A stretch of 64,000 nt of DNA from UBA1219 sp045601425. GTDB lineage: Bacteria; Bacteroidota; Bacteroidia; Bacteroidales; P3. Positions 27,246-37,191 of this stretch are shown here, one piece after another. The notes below the pieces were generated by a model, which was given only the letters and a program-made list of their open reading frames with translations, made no database searches and was not told where the DNA came from. Where the stretch lies: NCBI GenBank assembly GCA_045601425.1, contig JAZRZP010000005.1, forward strand, positions 91,110 to 155,109, read 5' to 3'. How positions within the stretch are numbered: position 1 is the first letter of the stretch; every line of letters begins with the position of its first letter. The position numbers were made by a program, and so were the translations under genes.

Positions 27246-27253
27246 CAAAGATA
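27246..27253 (-). promoter_or_regulatory. -7 element (TATCTTTG on -) for the gmd-miaA run
   Basis: Read on the - strand this is TATCTTTG, 36 bases before the gmd ATG. No other promoter-like element was noticed in the tightly packed run to miaA. Confidence 0.6.
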
Positions 27254-27303
27254 CGCTTATTTTGTCAATTATGCAAGCAACATGTGCATTAAATTCCTTT
27301 TAA

Positions 27304-27335
27304 TTGTGAAGAATGAGATTTTTTTAGTATTTTTG
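27304..27335 (+). promoter_or_regulatory. -33/-7 promoter of the porin gene
   Basis: TTG at 27304-27306 and TATTTTTG at 27328-27335, with 21 bases between, fit the Bacteroidetes promoter. The porin ATG is 36 bases downstream. Confidence 0.6.
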
Positions 27336-27370
27336 CATCATTCAAAACACTGTATTTTAATATTAGCAAA

Positions 27371-28441
27371 ATGAACACAAACAAAAGATTTTCAATAATT
27401 TGCATCATTTTAGGCATAACCGTGTCGGGGGGTGTGAAATCGCAAAATGAAGGGAGTTTCAAACTGAACACACTCAAGCTGGAATCACGCATCGATTATG
27501 ATTTCATGCACCATGACAATGGTGACGCAGCCAACGAAAACGGTTTTGGCGGAAAATATATAAATTTTGCGATAGGAGGAGACATCAACGAGCATTTCAG
27601 TTTCAACTACCGTCAGCGTATTCTGCCAGTAACCGGCGAACGTACCTTTTTCGACGGCACCGACTACATTTACCTCACCTACAAAATGAACAAGAACGTG
27701 GCTTTTTCGGCAGGGAAGCAAGTGATTTATATAGGCGGATTCGAGTACGATTTGGCTCCCATCGACGTGTATTTCTGGTCCGAATTCTGGAACAACATTA
27801 TCTGTTACCAGATTGGTGCGAGTGCAGAATTCACCACGAACGACGGAAACCACAAATTCATCCTGCAAGTGGCAAACTCACCTTATTCGGAAAAACCGCT
27901 GGACAAGTTGTACAGCTACAACGCTATCTGGTACGGCAAAATAAACCATTGGAAGACGATGTATTCCCTGAACATGCTTGAATACACCCCCGGAAGTTTC
28001 ATAAACTATATTGCCTTGGGGAACCAGTTCGATTTCGGAAAAGTAAGTTTCTATATCGACTACATGAACCGCTACCACGGTGAACAGGACGGATTCTTCG
28101 ACGATTTCACAGCCATCGGTGAAGTGAAATGGAACATCAACGACATCGTCTCCGTATTCGGCAAAGGCGGTTACGATGCAAATAGGGAATGTGGTACAAG
28201 TTACTACATGGGTACTCCCCGCGACATATTCGTTGCACCCGGAATCGAATACCATTACTACGGCCTTGGATTCGAAATATACCCGATGAAAACCGACAAG
28301 GACATACGCATCCACGGCTTTGCCGCAAGAAAGAGTGCGGATTTTGCTGGCACCGTGAACGATAAAGACGACTGGCATTTCAGCCTCGGGCTCACATGGA
28401 GGGCCGATTTCCTGAAAAAATTTCCACAATTAGCTAAGTAA
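27371..28441 (+). CDS. Outer-membrane porin, OprO/OprP-like
   Basis: 356 residues with a signal peptide ending near VKSQNEG. The rest alternates amphipathic strands (YDFMHHDNGD, KYINFAIGGDINEHFSFNYRQR, LTYKMNKNVAFSAGKQ) and ends in a short turn-strand, which fits the phosphate-selective porin O/P-type barrel. It is followed after 12 bases by an OmpR-type regulator and a PhoR-like kinase. The pairing hints at regulation by, or a role in, phosphate uptake (inference only, since the porin family is broader than phosphate). Confidence 0.75.
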   Translation: MNTNKRFSIICIILGITVSGGVKSQNEGSFKLNTLKLESRIDYDFMHHDNGDAANENGFGGKYINFAIGGDINEHFSFNYRQRILPVTGERTFFDGTDYIYLTYKMNKNVAFSAGKQVIYIGGFEYDLAPIDVYFWSEFWNNIICYQIGASAEFTTNDGNHKFILQVANSPYSEKPLDKLYSYNAIWYGKINHWKTMYSLNMLEYTPGSFINYIALGNQFDFGKVSFYIDYMNRYHGEQDGFFDDFTAIGEVKWNINDIVSVFGKGGYDANRECGTSYYMGTPRDIFVAPGIEYHYYGLGFEIYPMKTDKDIRIHGFAARKSADFAGTVNDKDDWHFSLGLTWRADFLKKFPQLAK

Positions 28442-28453
28442 AAAAACGATAAC

Positions 28454-29140
28454 ATGTCCAAGATTTTAGTTGTTGACGATGAACAGGATCTTTGCGAAAT
28501 TCTGAGTTTCAACCTCGAAAGCGAAGGTTACGAAGTAGATACGGCAAACTCTGCCGAAGAAGCCCTGAAAATGTTTTCTCCGCAGTACGACCTGTTGCTT
28601 CTCGACGTGATGATGGACGAAGTGTCGGGGTATCAGATGGCAAAGAAGATACGAACCGATTTGGGCAGCAGCGTACCGATAATCTTTCTCACGGCAAAGG
28701 ACACGGAAAACGACATGCTTACCGGGTTCAGCATAGGTGCCGACGACTACATAACCAAACCATTTTCGCTTAAGACAGTACTCGCTCGGATAAAAGCCGT
28801 GCTGAAAAGATGCAATTCACTCGGAACGGCTGTGCCGGCCACACCTTCCCAACAGCTTTCATTTGACGGATTTGACATAAACCTCAACACCAAAGTCGTC
28901 TTCGTGAACGGAGTGGAAATAAACCTCACGAAAAAAGAATTCCTCATACTCGAAGTGCTGGCCACTTCACCGAAACACTACTTTTCCCGCGAACAGATTC
29001 TTGCAAAAGTCTGGGACAACGACACTTACGTAACGGAACGCAGCGTTGATGTACACATTGCCCGATTGAGAAAAAAACTCGGCACGGCTGGGAACCACAT
29101 CGTCAACCGGACTGGTTTCGGATACTGCTTCGATAATTGA
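28454..29140 (+). CDS. OmpR/PhoB-family response regulator
   Basis: 228 residues. Receiver domain with the acidic pair DDE at 8-10, phospho-acceptor Asp51 in LLLLDVMMD, and Lys101 in DDYITKPFSL. The C-terminal winged helix carries VEINLTKKEFLILEVL and YVTERSVDVHIARLRKKL, the recognition helix. Partner of the histidine kinase encoded next, which overlaps its stop codon by four bases. Target genes are unknown. The porin directly upstream is a candidate. Confidence 0.94.
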   Translation: MSKILVVDDEQDLCEILSFNLESEGYEVDTANSAEEALKMFSPQYDLLLLDVMMDEVSGYQMAKKIRTDLGSSVPIIFLTAKDTENDMLTGFSIGADDYITKPFSLKTVLARIKAVLKRCNSLGTAVPATPSQQLSFDGFDINLNTKVVFVNGVEINLTKKEFLILEVLATSPKHYFSREQILAKVWDNDTYVTERSVDVHIARLRKKLGTAGNHIVNRTGFGYCFDN

Positions 29141-30570
29141 TAAACGCCTTGAAAAAACACCAGCTCAAATATCGCGGGAAACTTATCCTGTACTTCGTGA
29201 TAGCCTTTGCCATCTACATTCTCGTGTCCATCATAGTCCTGATAAGTAACGAGAAAAAATCCCAAACGTCGGCAAAAATTGATGTACTGCGGACATACAC
29301 CCTGTTCATAGAACGCCAACTGGCAAATGACACACAATATGCCAGCACAATGACCGGCTTGCCGTCCGATTACAGAGTAACCATTCTGACAAAAGACGGA
29401 GACGTGCTTTTCGACAACATAGCCATTCCCGGTGAAAACCACCTCAACCGCGAAGAAATAACGAAATCAATGGAAACCGGCGAAGGGTTTGCCATTCGCA
29501 AATCGGAGACCACAAACACCGATTACCTCTACTATGCAAGGAAAACCGGCAACGGCATCTACATACGTCTGGCCATGCCACACGGGATAAAGCTCAACAA
29601 TCTGTTGCAAACCAACAACCTGCTGCTTTATCTTTCGATATTCGTTTTCCTTGTCACCCTGATGATTCTCATCTATTCCACCGACAAATACTGGTCGGTG
29701 ATGCGTACTCTGAAGAAATTCACCGCCGCAGCCGAGAACGGCGACATCGACTACAACTCGGTGCATTTTCCCGATACCGATTCCGGTGAAATAGGCAACA
29801 AAATGGTGTCTCTCTACAAAGAACTGGAAACAAACAAACAGGAAATAATCCGCGAAAAAGACCTCAACCGCCAGCTGAAACAGGAAATGACCAACAACAT
29901 AGCCCATGAACTGAAAACTCCCGTAAGCAGCATTCGCGGATACCTTGAAATACTGCTCGGCGACAAACCGGTGTCCGACGAACGCCGCCACTACTTCCTC
30001 GAACGCTCGTATTTCCAAACGCTGCGGCTTTCGAACCTCATAAACGATGTTTCAATAATCAATAAAATCGAGGAATCGTCAGAGCTGTTCACCAAGGAAA
30101 CGCTCAACGTGAAGAATGTCTCCAACGAGGCTGCCGATGAGCTGACCGACCTCATTGCCGAAAAAAACATAACGCTCTGCAACGACATTCCGGACAACGT
30201 GGAAATTTTCGGCAATCACAGCCTGCTGTACAGCATTTTCCGCAATCTGATAGAGAATGCCGTGTCGTATGCCGGAGAGAACATCACCATAGGCATGGAA
30301 ATGAACAAAGTGGACAAGGAATTCTACTATTTCCGTTTCTATGACACCGGTTGCGGTGTCGAAGAGCAGTACCTCACACGGCTTTTCGAGCGTTTTCTGC
30401 GCATCGACAAGGGCCGGAGCCGCAAAAACGGAGGCACCGGACTCGGACTTTCCATAGTGAAGCACGCTGTTTCGTTCCACGAAGGGAGCATCGTCGCCAA
30501 AAATGCCGAAACTGGCGGTCTGGAGTTTTACTTTTCGCTGAAAAAGGCCGGCAATGCTACCGCCACCTGA
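29137..30570 (+). CDS. Sensor histidine kinase (PhoR-like layout)
   Basis: 477 residues starting at TTG 29137 (TTGA overlap with the regulator; TTG 29149 is an in-frame alternative). Helix 1 spans residues 16-37 and helix 2 about 162-182. The periplasmic domain between contains DYRVTILTKDGDVLFDN, a PAS/Cache-like strand common in PhoR/WalK. The phospho-acceptor is His257 in NNIAHELKTPVSS. The ATPase has NLIENAVSYA (N box), DTGCGV (G1) and GGTGLGLSI (G2). It phosphorylates the upstream regulator in response to an unknown envelope signal. The 3' end overlaps convergent gldD by 14 bases. Confidence 0.93.
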   Translation: MINALKKHQLKYRGKLILYFVIAFAIYILVSIIVLISNEKKSQTSAKIDVLRTYTLFIERQLANDTQYASTMTGLPSDYRVTILTKDGDVLFDNIAIPGENHLNREEITKSMETGEGFAIRKSETTNTDYLYYARKTGNGIYIRLAMPHGIKLNNLLQTNNLLLYLSIFVFLVTLMILIYSTDKYWSVMRTLKKFTAAAENGDIDYNSVHFPDTDSGEIGNKMVSLYKELETNKQEIIREKDLNRQLKQEMTNNIAHELKTPVSSIRGYLEILLGDKPVSDERRHYFLERSYFQTLRLSNLINDVSIINKIEESSELFTKETLNVKNVSNEAADELTDLIAEKNITLCNDIPDNVEIFGNHSLLYSIFRNLIENAVSYAGENITIGMEMNKVDKEFYYFRFYDTGCGVEEQYLTRLFERFLRIDKGRSRKNGGTGLGLSIVKHAVSFHEGSIVAKNAETGGLEFYFSLKKAGNATAT

Positions 30571-31144
30571 TGGTTCCCACAAGATGGTCGATGTCGGCCT
30601 GCAGATAGTCGATGACTGGTTTCAGTGAATCGTAATTCGGTGTGGAATTTATGTACAATGCACCGCGGACAAAATTTCTGCTGCTGTCCGTGGCCCAGAA
30701 TTGGCATGTAGATGCAATTTGCTGACCTTTTAGCCTGTATATTGTAGCGTACACGTTATTGGCGTGGTCGGTGTATGACTGTTCATCCATGCCTGAGGAT
30801 TTCTGGAAATGCAGCTGAAGAAGCTGGTAAGCCGTATCTACTTCCATTGCAAGCGATGCTGTGTTTTTCAGTTTCTTGCAACTTAGAAACAGCACGCCGT
30901 TGTATTCCGGGTAAACGATGTCAACCCATTTTACGCTGGAATTGTCCTTCTTGAATATGACCTGAGAATTCGAGGCACGTTCAAAAGTGAAACCGAGTGC
31001 CGCAGTGTCGCATACCTCATAGGCCTTGTCTGGGAGTGTGATTCGGTAATATGTGGTTGGCTTGGGTGTATAGGAGTCGCCGGAACCGCCACAGGCGGCA
31101 AAAAACAGCGGCAAAAGGCCGATTGCAATAATTCTAATTTTCAT
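30557..31144 (-). CDS. gldD: GldD-like gliding/type IX secretion-associated lipoprotein
   Basis: 195 residues from ATG 31144. Lipoprotein signal LLPLFFAACGG, then SYTPKPTTYYRITLPDKAYE, the conserved GldD start, and near the C-terminus the block NFVRGALYINSTPNYDSL with PVIDYLQADIDHLV. GldD is an outer- or periplasmic lipoprotein needed for gliding in Flavobacterium and found with GldE. Most Bacteroidales keep it without visible gliding, and its exact role in type IX secretion is unsettled. It overlaps the end of gldE by 11 bases and is part of the same operon. Confidence 0.87.
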   Translation of the reverse strand: MKIRIIAIGLLPLFFAACGGSGDSYTPKPTTYYRITLPDKAYEVCDTAALGFTFERASNSQVIFKKDNSSVKWVDIVYPEYNGVLFLSCKKLKNTASLAMEVDTAYQLLQLHFQKSSGMDEQSYTDHANNVYATIYRLKGQQIASTCQFWATDSSRNFVRGALYINSTPNYDSLKPVIDYLQADIDHLVGTIRWR

Positions 31145-32426
31145 TGTCTTCATTTTTTTCAACAGTTACCTTTACTTTTTCTATTCTCCTGTTGTCGGCT
31201 TTCTGTATATTGAAAGTAAAGTCTTTGATTTTCACGTCGGTGTTTACCTGTGGTATCTCGCCCACTATTTCAAGTATCAAACCTGCCAGCGTTTCAGCGT
31301 CGCCACGCATCTCGTCAAAAGTTTCATCGCTGAGTTCCAAGACTTTGCAAAAATCGTTTATACTTGTCTTCGCCTCAAACACGAAAACTCCGTCGGGGGT
31401 TGTTTCAAACAAAGTTTCGGCCTTGTCGTACTCGTCGGATATTTCACCGACTATTTCCTCAATTATGTCTTCGAGCGTCACGAGACCCGACATTCCACCA
31501 TATTCGTCGACAACTATGGCGAGGTGCATCTTGCGTTTCTTGAAATCGTGAAGCATGTCGCTCACGCTCTTGTTTTCGGGGACAAAGAACGGGGTACGTA
31601 TGAGGCTGTTCCAATTCTTTGTTTCGCCTTTGGCCGTGATGGCAATAAGGTCTTTTACGTAGAGAATGCCTTTTATATTGTCGATTGTACCTTCGTAAAC
31701 AGGGATTCTGGAGAAACCTGTGTTTTCTGATATTGAGACAACCTTGTCGAGTGACATTCCTATATCCACGGCCACCACATCAAGCCGGGAACGCATTATT
31801 TCACTGACTTCCAAATCTCCGAAACGCACGATGCCTTTCAGCATCTGGGTTTCGCTTTCCACATCCTTGCCACCTTCGGCTATTTCTATAACATCAGACA
31901 TTTCGTCATCGGACAAGGCATTGCTGTTGTCCTTGGTGTAGCGGTTCTTCATGCGCATCGAAAGATTGGCCACAGGGCCGAAAGTCCACACAAGGAAATT
32001 TATCACGAAAGCCTGCCGCGAAACTATGTCCACCTCCTTTTCTCTCGTGTAGTATTTGGGAAGCCACGATGTCAGGATTACAATAAGAAGCAGGAATGCC
32101 ACAACTGCCGAAACCAGTGCGACGACGTTCCATGGCCACATAAGTACAGAATGGAACAAACGCCGCATGAACACGAAGAACAGTAGCAGTGAGAAGTTCT
32201 GGAATATAAGCAGCGATATTTCGAGTGCTGCCAGCGAACGGTCCTCGTTGCTGAATATTTTCACCACCATTGTGGAAGCCGTAGTGCCTTTGTTCTTTAT
32301 TTCGGAATATTCGCTGCGGCTCAATTCTTCAATGGAATGATAGAATGCCGAAGCAAAAAACGCCAAGATGAAAAATATTGCAAACCCTACTAACAGTAAG
32401 ATATCTGCCATGCTAAAAAAGTCCAT
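31134..32426 (-). CDS. gldE: GldE-like CBS/CorC-domain membrane protein
   Basis: 430 residues. DUF21-like N-terminal membrane region (helices near 8-28, 75-92, 100-120, 140-158), then two CBS domains (EIMRSRLDVVAVDI, FSRIPVYEGTIDNIKGILYVKDL, and MHLAIVVDEYGGMSGLVTLEDIIEEIVG) and a C-terminal CorC_HlyC domain. This is the hemolysin-C/CorC-type ion-transporter architecture. It is called GldE because gldD follows directly, as in gliding and type IX-secretion bacteria. GldE is thought to support GldD. ATG 32411 is an alternative start. Confidence 0.87.
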   Translation of the reverse strand: MDFFSMADILLLVGFAIFFILAFFASAFYHSIEELSRSEYSEIKNKGTTASTMVVKIFSNEDRSLAALEISLLIFQNFSLLLFFVFMRRLFHSVLMWPWNVVALVSAVVAFLLLIVILTSWLPKYYTREKEVDIVSRQAFVINFLVWTFGPVANLSMRMKNRYTKDNSNALSDDEMSDVIEIAEGGKDVESETQMLKGIVRFGDLEVSEIMRSRLDVVAVDIGMSLDKVVSISENTGFSRIPVYEGTIDNIKGILYVKDLIAITAKGETKNWNSLIRTPFFVPENKSVSDMLHDFKKRKMHLAIVVDEYGGMSGLVTLEDIIEEIVGEISDEYDKAETLFETTPDGVFVFEAKTSINDFCKVLELSDETFDEMRGDAETLAGLILEIVGEIPQVNTDVKIKDFTFNIQKADNRRIEKVKVTVEKNEDNEN

Positions 32427-32460
32427 ATTGCCAATAAAAACATGTTTGAATTACAGACTG

Positions 32461-32468
32461 CAAAGTTA
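32461..32468 (-). promoter_or_regulatory. -7 element (TAACTTTG on -) for gldE-gldD
   Basis: TAACTTTG read on the - strand, 35 bases before the gldE start. No clear -33. Confidence 0.5.
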
Positions 32469-32500
32469 CAATTTTTTTTTCAATTATGACTTACTTTTTT

Positions 32501-35359
32501 TCAATATTCCGGAACCACCACACCGCACACACTCCTGAAACCGCAGTACCTGCAATCACTTCCATTGCCGTTATTTTGCACGAACGGCTGGTGTTCATCG
32601 TAAATTCTGCTGACAAGTGCGGTGAGATATTTTTCGAAATCAATGAGGCTCTGTGCCGACAACGCATCGTTGTCCATCCACGATACCTTTGCAAAAAAAT
32701 CGCCACGGTACTGCAGGGGATAAATTCCCGCTTCTAACGAAAAGTCCTCAGGTGCACCCTGCTGTTTCCAGTAAAGCCATGCGTAGTACATGACCTGAAA
32801 CCACTTGTCGGAAGGAGCTGTTCCGCTTTCACAATCGAGCTCTTTCTTGTATTTCAAGTCATCGGTCTTGAGTTTTCCTGTCTTATAATCGGCAATGCGC
32901 AATTTCCCGTTAACCCTTTCTATACGGTCTATCTTGCCGTGTATCTTCACTTCCACGCCTCCGGCAGTCTTAATTGTCTGCTGTATATCTTTCTCCAATT
33001 CAATGATTTCGAAAGACGAGCCGTTGTCCAATTCCTGTTTCTGGTGCCCGATGAAATCCTCTATCTGTTTTTTGGCAATGGAGTAGAAAAAATAATTCTC
33101 TCCCTCGTTTTTGCGTCCTCCCTCAAATATCTTATCGAATTCCTTTTGTATGAAACATTGCAAATCAATGTTTTCCAAACCGTTTTTTCCGACCTTTCCA
33201 CCTTTGAAGTTTTCGAAAACATGTTCAAGGACATCGTGTACTGCCGTACCGAACTCTGAGCTGTCGAGACTTTCTTCGTATTCGGGATTTTCTTTCACGC
33301 CAAGTACTGTTTCGAAGTAAAAACGCAGCGGACATGCGATGTAGTGGTTCAGCGAAGTTGCGGCAATGCCCTTGCCGGTATCGGCCATTTTCTTCAACCG
33401 TTCCATGACGGCTCCGGTTTTGTTTTTTTCTATGACGATACTCTCGTCGTTTCTGCCTTGTTCCACAGCTATGGTTCTCTTATCGATGGCAATTTGTGGA
33501 TATTTCGGACAAAGTTCCTTTTCTATCTGAACAAGGAAACGGCTGGCTTCGCCCTTGCCGGTACCGCTGGCTTCGGTGTGGTATACGAAATACATGTTTT
33601 CAGAACGTTGCAACAAACGATAAAAATGAAAGGCTTCGGCAGCATCTCTTTCAAGATATGTGAAAATGCCGTGATGACGCTTCACATTGAATGGTATCAT
33701 GGAGTTGTGTGCATTGCCACGAGGTATCACCGACTCGTTGCACGAAAGCACTATGATGTTCCTGAAATCGAGGTTCTTGGTTTCCTTGAGACCCATTATC
33801 TGCAATCCCTTCAGGGGTTCTCCAACGAATGATATTCTTACACATGAGGCAATGCGTTCGTAAATTTTCTTCAGCACTTTCAGCGTCTCAACGACTTTCA
33901 GCGTCTCATCATGCTGAAGTTCCTCGAGGTGTCCGAAAATTTCAGCGGAATACTCCAGTGCAGTCCTGTCGGTTACCGGTATCCCTTCGAAATTCGTTTT
34001 CACGAAAGTCATGTAAATGTTTATGAACGTCGCGATGTCTGGCTTTTGCGGCACGAAAAACATTTTCAAAACCTCCAAACCGGAAGTTCCTGTTTCCTCG
34101 GATATGATTTCAAACAAAGTCTCGGCCGAAACACGGAAAGTCTTGGCTTCCCCGTTGCAGAAGAAACGCTTCTGCAAAACGGAGTGCAGGCCCTTTATTT
34201 CCAACAAATCGTCAATTACAGGCTGTGCGAGAATTTCCAAAACATCCTTGGTGTAATACCGGTTTTCATTGTCGACATTTTCGTAAAGTGCAAACAGGGC
34301 AAGCACGAGGTCGTGTATTTTGGTATCCTTGTACGGGAGCCCCATGGTTACGTTCACTTCTCTGATGCTCTTTGGCAGAGCGTTCAACACCGGCAGCAGA
34401 AGGTTTTCGTCGGCAAGCACGAGTGCCGTGTCTTCAATGTTGCCGCTGCCGGCAAGTTGGGCGACAAGGTTCCCGACATATTCCGCCTGCAAGACGTTTT
34501 CAGGGCATTCTGCAAAGATGATTTTTTTCGGTCCGCAACTGAAATTATCCTTGAACGAAGGGTTGAATCCCGACACTTTCACGGCGTTACGCCGTATCAT
34601 GTCTCCAGCTTCCTGCATGCCAGCCGAAGCATCGGCAGGATTGTAGTAATACCTGTCTCCGTCCGAAACGAATTCGGCCTTGCCTCCCCTGCATAGTGAA
34701 TTGATTATGAACAATTCACTTTCAGAAAGTTCGCAAAATCCGACAAAAAATATCTTTTCCCATTTTATTGAACTTACAAACTCCTGCTCTTTATTCCGGG
34801 CTTCTTCGGCAACCTTGCGGTAAATCATGGCACTGTAAGCCATGCCGGCATCGTTCAGATGACGGTGCATGATTTCGTAGTAATCGGAAAGCGACTCATA
34901 GAAAGCGAGGTATTTTTTTTGCGAATCGGTCATTTCCGAGTCGGACACGTCCCACCAGTCCATGGCTTTCGAATTCCTTATATTGGCAAAAATGTCTTTT
35001 GCCGAGACCATGTGCAGGTCTATGTCGGAAAAATCCTTCAGCAAAATGTCTGCAAAAGGTATGAAATCCTCGAAATCACGATATTTTGCATCATTTTTTC
35101 CTGCCATTATCTCCTTATGCACCTTGAAAAGTTCGAAAAGCAAAAACTCGTTCTTCACGATTTCCATTCTTCCCACCTCCGAAACGAAATCGTCCATACC
35201 CATGATTTTCGGCATCATGAATACTTTCCCTGAATCGGACAGATGCTTGCGCAAAAACATTCCGGCACGCCTGTTGGGAAACACCACCAGTGTTGATTCC
35301 GACTGGTAATCGGGATTTTCCAAAATTCTCTTAGCGAAATCTTTCAAAAAATATTCCAT
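32501..35359 (-). CDS. AddB-like PD-(D/E)XK nuclease / inactive helicase
   Basis: 952 residues. The N-terminus ESTLVVFPNRRAGMFLRKHL is like the degenerate helicase end of AddB proteins. The C-terminal nuclease has IHGKIDRIERVNGKLRIADY followed by KTG, giving the D-D-K catalytic site. A Cys in YIACPLRFYF with the late CRYCGFRSVC makes an AddB-type iron-sulfur cluster that staples the nuclease fold. AddAB resects double-strand breaks for recombination and degrades foreign DNA. No AddA (UvrD/RecB-type) gene is adjacent in this window. Confidence 0.86.
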   Translation of the reverse strand: MEYFLKDFAKRILENPDYQSESTLVVFPNRRAGMFLRKHLSDSGKVFMMPKIMGMDDFVSEVGRMEIVKNEFLLFELFKVHKEIMAGKNDAKYRDFEDFIPFADILLKDFSDIDLHMVSAKDIFANIRNSKAMDWWDVSDSEMTDSQKKYLAFYESLSDYYEIMHRHLNDAGMAYSAMIYRKVAEEARNKEQEFVSSIKWEKIFFVGFCELSESELFIINSLCRGGKAEFVSDGDRYYYNPADASAGMQEAGDMIRRNAVKVSGFNPSFKDNFSCGPKKIIFAECPENVLQAEYVGNLVAQLAGSGNIEDTALVLADENLLLPVLNALPKSIREVNVTMGLPYKDTKIHDLVLALFALYENVDNENRYYTKDVLEILAQPVIDDLLEIKGLHSVLQKRFFCNGEAKTFRVSAETLFEIISEETGTSGLEVLKMFFVPQKPDIATFINIYMTFVKTNFEGIPVTDRTALEYSAEIFGHLEELQHDETLKVVETLKVLKKIYERIASCVRISFVGEPLKGLQIMGLKETKNLDFRNIIVLSCNESVIPRGNAHNSMIPFNVKRHHGIFTYLERDAAEAFHFYRLLQRSENMYFVYHTEASGTGKGEASRFLVQIEKELCPKYPQIAIDKRTIAVEQGRNDESIVIEKNKTGAVMERLKKMADTGKGIAATSLNHYIACPLRFYFETVLGVKENPEYEESLDSSEFGTAVHDVLEHVFENFKGGKVGKNGLENIDLQCFIQKEFDKIFEGGRKNEGENYFFYSIAKKQIEDFIGHQKQELDNGSSFEIIELEKDIQQTIKTAGGVEVKIHGKIDRIERVNGKLRIADYKTGKLKTDDLKYKKELDCESGTAPSDKWFQVMYYAWLYWKQQGAPEDFSLEAGIYPLQYRGDFFAKVSWMDNDALSAQSLIDFEKYLTALVSRIYDEHQPFVQNNGNGSDCRYCGFRSVCGVVVPEY

Positions 35360-35458
35360 ACAAATTCCTTTTTAACTGAACGACAAATCCGAGAACACAA
35401 AAAGCATATTGCCGGAAATCAAATAGTTACTGCAATCGGTACTTTACGTGTTCCCGTG

Positions 35459-35466
35459 CAAATATA
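35459..35466 (-). promoter_or_regulatory. -7 element (TATATTTG on -) for the AddB-like gene
   Basis: TATATTTG on the - strand, 100 bases before the start codon. The 35360-35631 gap otherwise holds no gene. A short + frame there runs into the next gene in another frame and is not supported. Confidence 0.45.
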
Positions 35467-35631
35467 CGATATTTTCCATATTCAACATGTCTCATCTTCA
35501 AAAAAAAATCAACAATTCTTCCGAGAAAAGCCTTTTAGAGGTTTTCCGAACAAAATATGATGCCTTGGAACACAATATTAAACGAATTGTTGCGTTTTAT
35601 GCAGTTATTTTATTCTTAAAAGGGGAAACAC

Positions 35632-37188
35632 ATGAAAAAAACACTCGTACTTGCGGTTTCAGTTCTTATGCTGTGCATGTCCGGAAATGCTCAGGAGAAA
35701 AGGATTTCGGCACTTTTCACACATTCCACCTTCAACAATCCCGGTTCCACACCATACGTTGAGGTTTATTTCACCTTTGATGCGTGGAGTCTTGGATTCA
35801 TAAAAAAATCGGACAAAAAATACCATGCCGAACTTGACATTGCCATAGTTGTAAACCGCATAGGCGAATTCGACAAGGTGAATCTTGACTCTCTGAAGCA
35901 GACCCCTCAAAACGGCAACGGCAGCCTGAGCGTGATGTACAACGAATCGGAAGAGCAAACCTCGTACGCAAAAGCATACACCCTGCAAAGTCCGGGCATC
36001 AGCAATCCGTCCGACAACAGGTTCAGTTTCATCGACTTGCAGCGTTTTCAACTAAAAAACGGAGTCTATGTGATTGGAACACGCGTAAAGGATCTGAACT
36101 CCGACAGTCCGAAAGAGACCATATTCGACACATTTTCAGTAAACTACCCCGAATACACGCCATCCATATCGTCCATACTGCTGGTAAACGAATCGCATCC
36201 CACGACCCAGCCGAACATACTTTCGCGACTCAACGGCTTCGACATGAACCCCTTCACTGGAAGTTTTATCCCCGAATCGGTCAAAGACCTGAATTTCTAT
36301 TTCGAAATGTACAACATGCAGAACGAAGTCGGCCAAGACAACTGGTTCGCAACACACTGCTACATCGAAGTCCTTGAAACAGGAAGAAAAATCAACGGTA
36401 TAGAAAAATTCACACGGCACATAGCCGACACCGTAACGCTGGAATACAACACCTTCGACATCAGCAAGCTGGCTTCAGGCAACTACAATCTGGTTGTTGA
36501 AGTAATAAACAAAAACAATGACCTGCTCCTGTTCCGGAAATATCCGTTCCAGCGCAGCAACCCCAAATACGAAGAAACTCCGGAAGACCGTGCCTCCATG
36601 GACGACAATTTCGCTACCAAAATCACCGACGACTCCACACTCACATACTACGTTAAATCCCTCTGGCCGGTAGCCTCATCGAGCGAACGCGACTTCATAA
36701 ACAGGTGCCAGAATGCCTCCGCCGCCGAACGGCAGCATTTCTTGTACTTCTTCTGGTTCAAACGCAACGAAAACGATGCCGAAAACGAATGGAACGAGTA
36801 CAAAACACGTCTGGAATATGTAGAAGAAACATTCTCCTACGGCAAACGCCACGGTTTCCAAACCGACCGTGGACGCGTGTACATGCAGTACGGAGCCCCC
36901 ACACTCGTCATCGACGAACGCAACAAGGTAAGCAACAAAAACCTGTCGTCTCAGGGACAGATTTTCTACTACCCGTACCAGATGTGGCGGTACGACCTTA
37001 TCCCCAACAACGAACCCAAACGTATGTTCGTCTTCTTTGACGAATTCATGGTCGGAGACTTCAAACTTCTGCATTCCAACGCTTTTGGCGAACCTCAGGA
37101 TATGCTTTGGGAACGCAGGCTTTCACGCAACATGCTCGAGGAATACGTTCAGGGTGAAGCCGGAGAACAGTTCGAACGAGGTTTTTAG
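35632..37188 (+). CDS. GWxTD-domain exported protein
   Basis: 518 residues with a signal peptide ending near SGNAQEK. The C-terminal domain contains LYFFWFKRNENDAENEWNEY, HGFQTDRGRVYMQYGAPTLV and YPYQMWRYD, the GWxTD-family pattern (here with F in place of W in the name-giving motif, GFQTD). Function unknown. The family is common in Bacteroidetes and other envelope-rich phyla. The N-terminal two thirds is beta-rich (YVEVYFTFDAWSLGF, VIGTRVKDLNSD). It is followed 4 bases later by the acyltransferase, suggesting one transcript with envelope-lipid genes. Confidence 0.83.
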   Translation: MKKTLVLAVSVLMLCMSGNAQEKRISALFTHSTFNNPGSTPYVEVYFTFDAWSLGFIKKSDKKYHAELDIAIVVNRIGEFDKVNLDSLKQTPQNGNGSLSVMYNESEEQTSYAKAYTLQSPGISNPSDNRFSFIDLQRFQLKNGVYVIGTRVKDLNSDSPKETIFDTFSVNYPEYTPSISSILLVNESHPTTQPNILSRLNGFDMNPFTGSFIPESVKDLNFYFEMYNMQNEVGQDNWFATHCYIEVLETGRKINGIEKFTRHIADTVTLEYNTFDISKLASGNYNLVVEVINKNNDLLLFRKYPFQRSNPKYEETPEDRASMDDNFATKITDDSTLTYYVKSLWPVASSSERDFINRCQNASAAERQHFLYFFWFKRNENDAENEWNEYKTRLEYVEETFSYGKRHGFQTDRGRVYMQYGAPTLVIDERNKVSNKNLSSQGQIFYYPYQMWRYDLIPNNEPKRMFVFFDEFMVGDFKLLHSNAFGEPQDMLWERRLSRNMLEEYVQGEAGEQFERGF

Positions 37189-37191
37189 GCA

